The position numbers and the translations under genes are program-made. From contig CAINLH010000238.1 of the NCBI GenBank assembly GCA_903850275.1, positions 1 to 11,640 on the forward strand: 11,640 nt of DNA, in the 5' to 3' direction. Positions within the stretch are counted from its first letter, which is position 1; every line of letters starts with the position of its first letter. Below, piece by piece: positions 6,033-11,640 of the stretch. Under the pieces are notes generated by a model. The model was given only the letters and a program-made list of their open reading frames with translations, ran no database searches and had not been told where the DNA came from. This stretch comes from an uncultured Acidimicrobium sp. (GTDB taxonomy: Bacteria > Actinomycetota > Acidimicrobiia > Acidimicrobiales > Ilumatobacteraceae).

Positions 6033-7259
6033 CTAAAAGATATCTGATGCGCTGTCGAGGGCATCGGCCAATGCATCGGCCTCGGACATGGTGTTGTAGA
6101 AGTAGAAACTTGCCCGCGCGGTTGCGTTGGCACCCAGAATGCGCATGAGGGGTTTGGCGCAGTGATGGCCGGCGCGAACACAAACGTTTTGCTGATCGAG
6201 CACTTGGCTGAGATCGTGCGGGTGAATGTCGCGAAATGCGAAGGAGAACGTTGCACCACGCAATTCGGGGTTGGCGGGGCCGTGGATGGTGATGTCGTCG
6301 CCGAAGCGGTCTTTGAGCATGTTGAGGACGTAGGTGCTGAGTTCGATTTCGTGCTTGCGAACTTGGGCCATGCCCAACTTCTCGAGGTAGCCAACAGCAG
6401 CGCCCAAGCCAATGACGTCGGTGATGGGAGGGGTGCCGGCCTCAAACTTTGCTGGCAATTCGGCAGTAGTGAAACCGTCAAGTCGAACATCGGCGATCAT
6501 GTTGCCGCCGCCAAGAAATGGTGGCATGGCCTCGAGCAATGCCTCGCGGCCCCACAAAATGCCAACGCCCGACGGGCCACACATTTTGTGCGAACTGAAG
6601 ACCACGAAGTCGGCGTCCCACGCCTGCACGTCTGTGGGTTGGTGAGGTACCGACTGGCAACCGTCTACGAAAGCAAGCGCGCCTGCTTTGTGTGCGGCTG
6701 CGCATAACCGTTGAACAGGGTTGATTGTTCCGAGCACGTTGGACATTGAAGTAAACGAAAACACTTTGACGCCGTCGAGAAGTGTGTCGAGCTGCGTTAA
6801 GTCGAGTTGGCCATCGTTGGTGAGTGGCACCCAGCGCAATTGGATGCCGCGCTCGGCAACCAGCATGTGCCAAGGGACGATGTTTGCGTGATGTTCCATG
6901 TGCGTGAGCAACACGCTGTCGCCAGCTTTGAGGTTGGCTCGGCCCCACGACATGATCAGAAGATTGAGCGATTCGGTTGCGTTCTTGGTGAAGATCACCT
7001 CGTGCGCTTTAGGGGCGTTGATAAATTTTGCAAGCGCGCTGCGAGCACCCTCGTACAGGTCGGTTGCTTCTGCTGCCATTTGATACGCGCTTCGATTGAT
7101 TGGCGCATAACCGTTTGACATGAAGTTGGTCATTGCATCAATGACCACTTGTGGTTTTTGCGAAGTGTTTGCGCTGTCGAGGTACACCAACGGCTTGCCG
7201 TTTATCTGGCGCTTCAGAACAGGGAAGTCGTTGCGGATTGAAGTTACGTCGAGGCTCAT
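6033..7259 (-). CDS. sufS: SufS-type cysteine desulfurase
   Basis: A 408-residue PLP enzyme that releases sulfur from cysteine as an enzyme-bound persulfide, for Fe-S assembly in the cytosol. The PLP lysine is Lys225 in SSHKMCGPSG, next to His224. The persulfide cysteine is Cys367 in RAGHHCAKPL, as in group II (SufS/CsdA) enzymes. Other marks are VYLDSANTSQKPQ near the N-terminus, NATESLNLL, HMEHHANIVPW and FEAGTPP. Length and residue positions are close to E. coli SufS (Lys226, Cys364). The ATG at 7259 is chosen because SLDVTSIRNDFPVL is the usual beginning; an upstream start at 7340 would run into sufC. It follows sufC by 13 bp with no strong ribosome site, so coupling to sufC is likely. 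SufU is its expected partner. Confidence 0.95.
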   Translation of the reverse strand: MSLDVTSIRNDFPVLKRQINGKPLVYLDSANTSQKPQVVIDAMTNFMSNGYAPINRSAYQMAAEATDLYEGARSALAKFINAPKAHEVIFTKNATESLNLLIMSWGRANLKAGDSVLLTHMEHHANIVPWHMLVAERGIQLRWVPLTNDGQLDLTQLDTLLDGVKVFSFTSMSNVLGTINPVQRLCAAAHKAGALAFVDGCQSVPHQPTDVQAWDADFVVFSSHKMCGPSGVGILWGREALLEAMPPFLGGGNMIADVRLDGFTTAELPAKFEAGTPPITDVIGLGAAVGYLEKLGMAQVRKHEIELSTYVLNMLKDRFGDDITIHGPANPELRGATFSFAFRDIHPHDLSQVLDQQNVCVRAGHHCAKPLMRILGANATARASFYFYNTMSEADALADALDSASDIF

Positions 7260-7272
7260 ATGTTGCTCGTTG

Positions 7273-8019
7273 TTACCTGTATGCCTCGTAGCCAGACTTT
7301 TCCAATTCTTCTGCAAGTTCCATGCCGCCAGACTTGACAATTTTTCCGTCGATGAGGATGTGCACGACGTCTGGTTGCAGTTCGTCGAGCAGGCGTTGGT
7401 AGTGCGTGATCAGCACGATGCCCATTGCTGGTCGTTCTTTGCGTACTTCGCGAATGCCTTGTGCGACGATGCGCAGTGCGTCGATGTCAAGACCCGAATC
7501 TGTTTCGTCGAGGATTGCAAGGTCTGGCTCCAAAATGGCCATCTGCATGATCTCGTTGCGCTTCTTTTCGCCTCCGGAAAAGCCTTCGTTGAGATAACGA
7601 TCGACGAAGGTGGAATCCATTCCTAAGCGCTTCATCCACGACATTGCCGAAAGGCGCAACTCCAGGATTGATAAGTCGATACCTTTGCGCGCCGAAAGTG
7701 CTTGGCGCAGAAACTGGATGACTGAAACGCCAGCGATTTCTTGCGGGTATTGAAAGCCAAGAAAAATGCCGGCCTTCGCACGAGCATCAGTTGGCCACTC
7801 GTTGATGTTGTCGCCCTTGAAGAAAACTTGACCGGACAGCACGTCGTATTCAGGGGAGGCCAGAAGCACGTTGGCAAGTGTTGATTTGCCGGAACCGTTC
7901 GGCCCCATGATCGCGTGGACTTCGCCCTCGTTGACCGTGATGGAAAGGCCGCGCAGAATCTCGGCATCGCCCTCGGTGGGCTTCGCATGGAGGTTTTCTA
8001 CTCGGAATAGTTCGGTCAC
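7273..8019 (-). CDS. sufC: SufC Fe-S assembly ATPase
   Basis: A 248-residue ABC-type ATPase that drives Fe-S assembly on the SufBCD complex. Walker A is GPNGSGKST (39-47), the Q-loop glutamine is Gln90 (GFQYPQEI), the signature is FSGGEKKRNE (147-156), Walker B ends in LAILDETDSGLD with Glu172, and the H-loop is His206 (ITHYQRLLD). The ETDSGLDIDAL and FSGGEKKRNE sequences mark SufC specifically against other ABC proteins. The start is GTG at 8019 with no ribosome site, but TACACT lies 6 bases upstream, as in leaderless actinobacterial transcripts. sufB and sufD, which normally precede it, are not here: a desaturase gene does. They must be elsewhere if the system is whole. Confidence 0.95.
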   Translation of the reverse strand: MTELFRVENLHAKPTEGDAEILRGLSITVNEGEVHAIMGPNGSGKSTLANVLLASPEYDVLSGQVFFKGDNINEWPTDARAKAGIFLGFQYPQEIAGVSVIQFLRQALSARKGIDLSILELRLSAMSWMKRLGMDSTFVDRYLNEGFSGGEKKRNEIMQMAILEPDLAILDETDSGLDIDALRIVAQGIREVRKERPAMGIVLITHYQRLLDELQPDVVHILIDGKIVKSGGMELAEELEKSGYEAYR

Positions 8020-8025
8020 AAACCC

Positions 8026-8031
8026 AGTGTA
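8026..8031 (-). promoter_or_regulatory. Predicted -10 box of a leaderless sufC promoter
   Basis: On the - strand TACACT (TANNNT) is followed by six bases and then the GTG start at 8019. This spacing puts the transcription start on the start codon, the common layout of leaderless actinobacterial genes, and no ribosome site is present. The -35 region would lie inside the palindrome at 8047-8072. Confidence 0.5.
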
Positions 8032-8046
8032 TTCAGGGCCTCTGGT

Positions 8047-8072
8047 ATTAGCACTACGGGCGTAGTGCTAAT
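8047..8072. promoter_or_regulatory. Perfect 26-bp palindrome upstream of sufC, probable operator
   Basis: Arms ATTAGCACTACG (8047-8058) and CGTAGTGCTAAT (8061-8072) are exact reverse complements around GG. The repeat covers -28 to -53 of the predicted sufC start and contains the desaturase stop codon (TAG at 8070-8068). It has no T-run behind it on the - strand, which argues against an intrinsic terminator, although an mRNA 3'-end hairpin for the desaturase transcript is possible. A repressor or activator of suf genes, such as an Rrf2 or SufR type, is the natural guess; none is encoded in the window. Confidence 0.7.
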
Positions 8073-9021
8073 TATTTGGTGAACTTTGGCTCGCCAGCGC
8101 CCGCCAAATGGCGGTGTAGCTGCGGAACTCATACCCGTCGGTGACGTATCCAGACTCTCGGAGCATACGGTGGTATTTGGGCAGCGATCGAAACGGTATT
8201 CCGGCATCGGCATGGTGCGCAATGTGCCATCCCAGGTTGAACGGTACGAAAAGTAGTCGTGCAATGACGTGTTGGCGTACGGAGTGAGTGGTAACTCGTC
8301 GGTCGTTGTCTGCGCGTAGCCCGCCATGTTCGGCGATTGATCGAAGTCGGTTCATGACGCGCCAAACGGTGAGGTAGGGAAGCAACCAAAAGAAAACATA
8401 TGCGAGTGGATGGACGAAAACGGTTGCAATCACGAGGAGTACGAATTGCACCAGAAATATTCGGCGCTGTGTGCTTCGCTGAATATCGACTTTGCTAAAC
8501 ATGCCAAGAAATTGTCCGCGCAACATTTTGTAGCCCGTTGTGCCAAGTGCATCGCGCTTCATTTTGCGCAAGAAACTTGCTTTTGTGATTGGGTAATTGG
8601 CATATAGAGGGATGTCTGGTTCGTTTGGACCAAATTCTTCTCTGTGATGTGCCATGTGCACATGGCGGTAGCCGTCGGTATTCGTAAAGGATGGGTAGCC
8701 AAGCAGCCATCGACCGACAAAATCATTTATCGAGCGATTGCGAAAGAGCAAGCGATGTACCGATTCGTGCATCAGCGCCAGGCATTGTGCGTGCGAACGG
8801 CCCATCAGAACAAACGCAATGATGTATGTGACGGGGTGATGTAGCCAGATAGCAGTCCAGACAATTGCTATGGCCTGGACATAAATTGAAAAAACTGAAA
8901 TGGCATTACGAAAGTTTGGGATGTGTCGAAGCTCGCTTCGCATGTTTGAAGCAAGCCGGCCGTCCGACTTGATGAACTGGTTGTCGGAGACCACCCCAAA
9001 GACTGCGAGCGGTGGAACCAT
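8068..9021 (-). CDS. Membrane fatty acid desaturase family protein
   Basis: A 317-residue integral membrane di-iron enzyme of the fatty acid desaturase family (PF00487). All three histidine boxes are present: HESVH (85-89), HVHMAHH (120-126, containing HxxHH) and WHIAHH with HxxHH at 266-270. An extra conserved IAEHGG is at about 229-234. Hydrophobic stretches flank the boxes: ISVFSIYVQAIAIVWTAIWL, VTYIIAFVLMG, and FLVQFVLLVIATVFV with AYVFFWLLPYLTVW. The substrate may be an acyl lipid, sphingolipid-like lipid or carotenoid and cannot be told. The start is unsure: ATG at 9021 fits the family, while GTG at 9054 would add 11 residues; longer forms overlap the MBL gene. It follows that gene by 43 bp and its stop lies in the sufC operator. 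Confidence 0.88.
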   Translation of the reverse strand: MVPPLAVFGVVSDNQFIKSDGRLASNMRSELRHIPNFRNAISVFSIYVQAIAIVWTAIWLHHPVTYIIAFVLMGRSHAQCLALMHESVHRLLFRNRSINDFVGRWLLGYPSFTNTDGYRHVHMAHHREEFGPNEPDIPLYANYPITKASFLRKMKRDALGTTGYKMLRGQFLGMFSKVDIQRSTQRRIFLVQFVLLVIATVFVHPLAYVFFWLLPYLTVWRVMNRLRSIAEHGGLRADNDRRVTTHSVRQHVIARLLFVPFNLGWHIAHHADAGIPFRSLPKYHRMLRESGYVTDGYEFRSYTAIWRALASQSSPNN

Positions 9022-9064
9022 GCCGCCTAGGCGTGGGGTCGACGCACTGTTCACGATGATTGTT

Positions 9065-9688
9065 CTACCAGCCTCGGTCGACCCACTCTTGAAAGTGCGG
9101 CCGCTCGGTGCCAATCGTGGAATCCAGGCCGTGGCCAGGAAGAACGATGGTGTGGTCGGGGAACGTGAACAGTTTCGTATCAATGGAATGGAGAATGGTG
9201 GCGAAATCGCCGCCTTCTAACTTGGTGTTTCCAGGGCCGCCGGGGAACAAGGTGTCGCCGGTGAAGAGCAGCGGCGTGTTTGCAACAGCAAACGAAATTG
9301 AGCCTTCGGTGTGGCCTGGGTTGTGAATGGCGTGAAGACGAAGGTTGCCAATTTCAATGACTTCCTTGTCGTCGATAAATACGTCGTAACCAACGTCTTT
9401 CAACCGTGGCGCATCAAGTGCAGTGACGGCAACTTCATAGCCAGCTTCGCGCATGGCGGGTATTGCCTGAATGTGATCCCAATGGCCGTGGGTTTCAAGC
9501 ACGCGGGTAACGCCCAGAAGTTGGCACAGTTCGAGCAATTGTTCGTGCTCGTTCGCCGCGTCGATGAGCACTGCTTCGCCCGTAGCCCGGCAGCGAACAA
9601 CAAAAACATTGTTGTCGTATGGGCCAACAACAACTTTGTGTACCTCGGTGTTTGTGTCTTGCCAGTGCAGTGTGTTGCTTGTGGTCAT
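9065..9688 (-). CDS. Metallo-beta-lactamase fold hydrolase
   Basis: A 207-residue enzyme of the MBL superfamily, glyoxalase II-like in layout. The full metal set can be seen: THGHWDH (His67, His69, Asp71, His72), His126 in NPGHTEGS, Asp145 in FTGDTLF, and His186 in LPGHG. Such proteins hydrolyse thioesters such as hydroxyacylglutathione, or act in related reactions; in an actinobacterium the thiol would more likely be mycothiol, but this is inference. No signal peptide is seen, so it should be cytosolic. Its ATG overlaps the stop of the PIN toxin gene (ATGA), so it is translated together with the toxin-antitoxin pair, an uncommon link. The segment FPGGPGNTKLEGGDF after Asp145 is common in actinobacterial members. 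Confidence 0.92.
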   Translation of the reverse strand: MTTSNTLHWQDTNTEVHKVVVGPYDNNVFVVRCRATGEAVLIDAANEHEQLLELCQLLGVTRVLETHGHWDHIQAIPAMREAGYEVAVTALDAPRLKDVGYDVFIDDKEVIEIGNLRLHAIHNPGHTEGSISFAVANTPLLFTGDTLFPGGPGNTKLEGGDFATILHSIDTKLFTFPDHTIVLPGHGLDSTIGTERPHFQEWVDRGW

Positions 9689-10089
9689 GCCGAGATCACT
9701 TCAAAGCCGAGCGACAATGCGACGGGAATCTGAGCCGGGTCGAAGGTGACATAGCGAATGGGTTGCGGGAGGCGTTGCGCTGCTGCCAGATGGATTGCGT
9801 CGCTGATATGCAGCGGTTGTTCGCGAACGAGGTGCGTTGCGTCGTCGAGGCATCGCTGGTCGACCGGAACGACTGCGATGTAATCCCACGTGTGTCGAAT
9901 TGCGTCTTCCAAATCGGTGCGAAGAATGGGCTCTTCGGTTAATCGATCGATCACGGTTAATGCTTCGCTCAGTGCAAGCGCACTTGCGCACCAATCCGAA
10001 TCGGCGAGCAAGGCATCGTGTGTAATCGTTCGCATGCTGCCGCCAACATGCAGTGCAACGAGTGCGCTGGTGTCGAGCACAACAGTCAC
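9685..10089 (-). CDS. PIN domain toxin (VapC-like ribonuclease)
   Basis: A 134-residue PIN-domain protein, expected to be an Mg-dependent endoribonuclease acting as the toxin of a type II pair. The acidic residues are in place: Asp6 (VVLDTSALVAL), Glu42 (ALSEAL), Asp97 (HISDAIHLAAA) and Asp117 (VTFDPAQ). The start is GTG at 10089, forming a GTGA overlap with the antitoxin stop; this coupling is usual in such pairs. The target RNA is not known; known VapC toxins often cut initiator tRNA or the 23S rRNA loop. The length is normal and nothing suggests decay. Confidence 0.9.
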   Translation of the reverse strand: MTVVLDTSALVALHVGGSMRTITHDALLADSDWCASALALSEALTVIDRLTEEPILRTDLEDAIRHTWDYIAVVPVDQRCLDDATHLVREQPLHISDAIHLAAAQRLPQPIRYVTFDPAQIPVALSLGFEVISA

Positions 10090-10373
10090 CCGCGCACCTC
10101 GCGCAGCGCTTGGTCGATTCGGGTTCCCGTATTGATGGCAAGTGGTGCGGTCAACGTAAATTCGCCGCGTCTGCGTGGCGCAATGATTGCCAATGTTGCC
10201 GCCAATTCGGTCATGGTCAATGTTGGCGCACTGGTTCGGATTGGGCCCAATGTTGCCGCGGGCTTTCCGTGCACGCTGATCACGACTTCTTCGCCGGCTT
10301 GCGCGCGCTTGACATAGGTGGCGGATTGCTCGCGCAGCTCGCGGATACCTACATGACGAGAAGGCTTAGCCAT
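10086..10373 (-). CDS. Phd/YefM family antitoxin
   Basis: A 95-residue antitoxin paired with the PIN toxin. The N-terminal half has the Phd/YefM signature VGIRELREQSATYVKRAQAG, then EEVVISVHGKPAATLGPI, which form the DNA-binding dimer. The C-terminal half, ending TRIDQALREVRG, should wrap the toxin. The ATG at 10373 is chosen because MAKPSRHVGIRELREQ is the normal family start; the much longer open frame upstream is antisense to the acyl-CoA dehydrogenase. No ribosome site precedes it. TACGAT lies 6 bases before the ATG, suggesting a leaderless message. A TGTACA-containing palindrome upstream is a likely site for self-repression. Confidence 0.9.
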   Translation of the reverse strand: MAKPSRHVGIRELREQSATYVKRAQAGEEVVISVHGKPAATLGPIRTSAPTLTMTELAATLAIIAPRRRGEFTLTAPLAINTGTRIDQALREVRG

Positions 10374-10379
10374 AGGGAT

Positions 10380-10385
10380 ATCGTA
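10380..10385 (-). promoter_or_regulatory. Predicted -10 box of a leaderless antitoxin promoter
   Basis: On the - strand TACGAT is followed by ATCCCT and the ATG at 10373. The 6-base distance equals that at sufC, with no ribosome site in between. TGTACA in the palindrome at 10402-10411 would be about 18 bp upstream, where a -35 element would lie. Confidence 0.45.
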
Positions 10386-10401
10386 CCGTGAAGCCGTAAT
10401 T

Positions 10402-10411
10402 TGTGTACACA
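10402..10411. promoter_or_regulatory. TGTGTACACA palindrome, probable antitoxin operator
   Basis: A perfect 10-bp palindrome with the core TGTACA, in the 91-bp gap between antitoxin and acyl-CoA dehydrogenase. E. coli YefM is known to bind repeats with the same TGTACA core, and this antitoxin belongs to that family. It covers the -35 area of the antitoxin. A second inverted repeat, CGTACCG (10382-10388) with CGGTACG (10413-10419), brackets it and covers the -10 box. Confidence 0.55.
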
Positions 10412-10464
10412 TCGGTACGCACAGCGATTCGTGTTTGGACGGGCCAATAGGGCAGGATGAATAC

Positions 10465-11580
10465 ATGAACTTTGCCTTTACAGAAGAACAAGAAGAACTC
10501 CGCAAAACCGTCCGTGCATTTCTCGACTCGAAGTCGTCGGAAACTGCTGTCCGTGAGCAAATGGAAACTGAGTCAGGTTTCGACCCAGCCGTTTGGTCGC
10601 AAATGGGTGAGCAGATGGGCCTACAAGGCCTCTCCATCCCAGAAGAATTTGGTGGCTCTGGATTTAGTTTCGTCGAATTGGGTGTTGTGTTGGAAGAAAT
10701 GGGACGCGCACTTCTTTGTGCACCGTTCTTCTCCAGTGTTGTGCTTGCAGCAAACGCGTTGTTGCTGAGCGGCGACGAAGCAGCAAAGAAAAAGTATTTG
10801 CCAGGTATTGCAAGTGGCGAAACCATTGCAACACTCGCATCCACCGAGCCTTCGGGTAAGTGGGACGAAAAAGGAATCACCATGGAGGCCAAGGGCTCTG
10901 GTTCCGATTTCACACTGACCGGAACAAAGTCGTTTGTTCTTGACGGCCACACAGCAAGCCTGATCATTGTTGCTGCGCGAACAGGCAAGGGCGTTTCGCT
11001 ATTTGCTGTAGACGCAACCGCAAAGGGCCTCACCCGCACCGCGTTGTCCACCATGGACCAAACCCGTAAACAAGCAAAGCTTGAATTTGCTGGTGTTGCA
11101 GCAACGTTGATTGGCACCGAAGGCAAGGGCTGGGATGTCATGACGAAGGTGCTCGATTTGGCTGCTGTTGCATTGGCTGCAGAACAAGTTGGCGGCGCTC
11201 AGAAGGTGCTTGATATGGCCGTCGAATACGCAAAAGTTCGCGTGCAGTTTGGACGACCAATTGGTTCGTTCCAGGCAATCAAGCACAAGTGTGCAGACAT
11301 GTTGCTTGAAGTGGAGTCGGCCAAGTCGGCTGCCTACTACGGCATGTGGTGTGCTGCTGAAATGAACGAAGAGCTTGCTTCGGTTGCCTCGTTGGCAAAG
11401 GCATATTGCTCGGAGGCATACTTCCACTCGGCAGCCGAGAACATTCAAATTCATGGCGGCATTGGCTTCACCTGGGAACACCCAGCGCACTTGTATTTCA
11501 AGCGTGCGAAGTCGAGCGAACTACTTTTCGGTGATCCTTCGTATCACCGCGAGTTGCTTGCTCAGCGCATCGGCATCTAG
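10465..11580 (+). CDS. Acyl-CoA dehydrogenase family protein (FadE type)
   Basis: A 371-residue flavoprotein of the acyl-CoA dehydrogenase fold, normally catalysing alpha,beta-desaturation of acyl-CoA. It opens with FTEEQEELRKTVRAFL (N-terminal helical domain), has the middle beta domain around ATLASTEPSG and FTLTGTKSFVLDG, and the C-terminal helices with RVQFGRPIGSFQAIKH (Arg259 on) and HGGIGFTWEHPAHLY (330-344). The end KSSELLFGDPSYHRELLAQ replaces the usual YEGT segment. Aligned by eye, the classic Glu position (MCAD Glu376) is Phe355 and the alternative one (IVD Glu254) is Ala233. It resembles mycobacterial FadE proteins that pair as alpha2beta2 on sterol or CoA side chains. The ATG at 10465 has AGGATG 5 bases upstream and fits the family; an upstream TTG is less likely. 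Confidence 0.92.
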   Translation: MNFAFTEEQEELRKTVRAFLDSKSSETAVREQMETESGFDPAVWSQMGEQMGLQGLSIPEEFGGSGFSFVELGVVLEEMGRALLCAPFFSSVVLAANALLLSGDEAAKKKYLPGIASGETIATLASTEPSGKWDEKGITMEAKGSGSDFTLTGTKSFVLDGHTASLIIVAARTGKGVSLFAVDATAKGLTRTALSTMDQTRKQAKLEFAGVAATLIGTEGKGWDVMTKVLDLAAVALAAEQVGGAQKVLDMAVEYAKVRVQFGRPIGSFQAIKHKCADMLLEVESAKSAAYYGMWCAAEMNEELASVASLAKAYCSEAYFHSAAENIQIHGGIGFTWEHPAHLYFKRAKSSELLFGDPSYHRELLAQRIGI

Positions 11581-11598
11581 ATACATGAAGAGCGCAGC

Positions 11599-11640
11599 AT
11601 GTCTGCGATAACTCTATTATTTCTGGCACTTTCTGTGCTG
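11599..11640 (+). CDS. Possible start of a secreted or membrane protein (partial)
   Basis: An ATG 18 bp behind the acyl-CoA dehydrogenase stop opens a frame that reads MSAITLLFLALSVL to the window edge. GAAGAG six bases upstream can act as a ribosome site. The hydrophobic start would suit a signal peptide or first membrane helix. Only 14 residues are visible, so no family can be named and the call is tentative. Confidence 0.35.
   Translation, partial: MSAITLLFLALSVL

Noticed and set aside
6011..6490. Upstream extension of sufU to 307 residues
   Set aside because: The extra part is an out-of-frame reading of sufS; SufU begins at 6010 with its own ribosome site.
6162..6707. A 181-residue + strand open frame opposite sufS
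   Set aside because: sufS is firmly identified here by its catalytic lysine and cysteine; the opposite frame has no recognisable domain.
8047..8072. Palindrome as a standard CIRCE element or intrinsic terminator
   Set aside because: The half sites match CIRCE but the spacer is three bases too short, and no chaperone gene follows. There is no T-run on the - strand after it, so terminator is also unlikely.
10374..11141. Long - strand open frame of 351 residues that contains the antitoxin
   Set aside because: Everything upstream of 10373 is antisense to a well-supported acyl-CoA dehydrogenase and has no family features.
1..11640. tRNA, rRNA, CRISPR, insertion sequences or prophage genes
   Set aside because: No cloverleaf-like stretch, repeat-spacer pattern, transposase, integrase or terminal repeats were seen; the window is nearly all ordinary coding DNA.

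Overview
The window looks like chromosomal DNA of an actinobacterium. An Acidimicrobiia/Ilumatobacter-like lineage is my best guess, but this is an inference from gene content and not a placement. The supporting signs are a SufC-SufS-SufU set, a heteromeric-type FadE acyl-CoA dehydrogenase, PIN/Phd toxin-antitoxin genes, apparently leaderless promoters, and roughly 50-55% GC. The sequence is gene-dense: 16 genes are called with good support, plus short gene ends at both edges. No tRNA, rRNA, CRISPR array or insertion sequence was seen.

Region 1 (1-3312): the tail of an unknown + strand gene meets doxX (- strand) across a probable two-way terminator hairpin. doxX is divergent from a marR-type regulator gene. 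The 105 bp between them holds two copies of the palindrome GTTGCGNNCGCAAC around a TATATA box that can serve as the -10 in both directions. Behind marR runs a tight + strand operon: a DUF1185/AA_synth protein, an EthD-domain protein, a VOC-fold protein and an EamA-type exporter, with ATGA overlaps at two junctions. It reads as a MarR-controlled module for handling a small molecule, with unknown substrate.

Region 2 (3313-5560): a class I/II PLP aminotransferase and a D-2-hydroxyacid dehydrogenase overlap by one base. Together they could turn an amino acid into a 2-oxo acid and then a D-2-hydroxy acid, or run the reverse.

Region 3 (5567-10373, all - strand, read from right to left): a Phd/YefM antitoxin, a PIN toxin, a metallo-beta-lactamase-fold hydrolase, a membrane fatty acid desaturase, then sufC-sufS-sufU for Fe-S cluster assembly. 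The first three genes are chained by 4-base overlaps. sufC seems to have its own leaderless promoter, with a perfect 26-bp palindrome across the -35 region. sufB and sufD are not next to it.

Region 4 (10374-11640): a short divergent gap with a TGTGTACACA palindrome upstream of the antitoxin, then a + strand acyl-CoA dehydrogenase. By eye, that protein lacks a glutamate at both known catalytic-base positions, which suggests it is one subunit of a two-gene enzyme. A possible membrane or secreted protein starts at the right edge.
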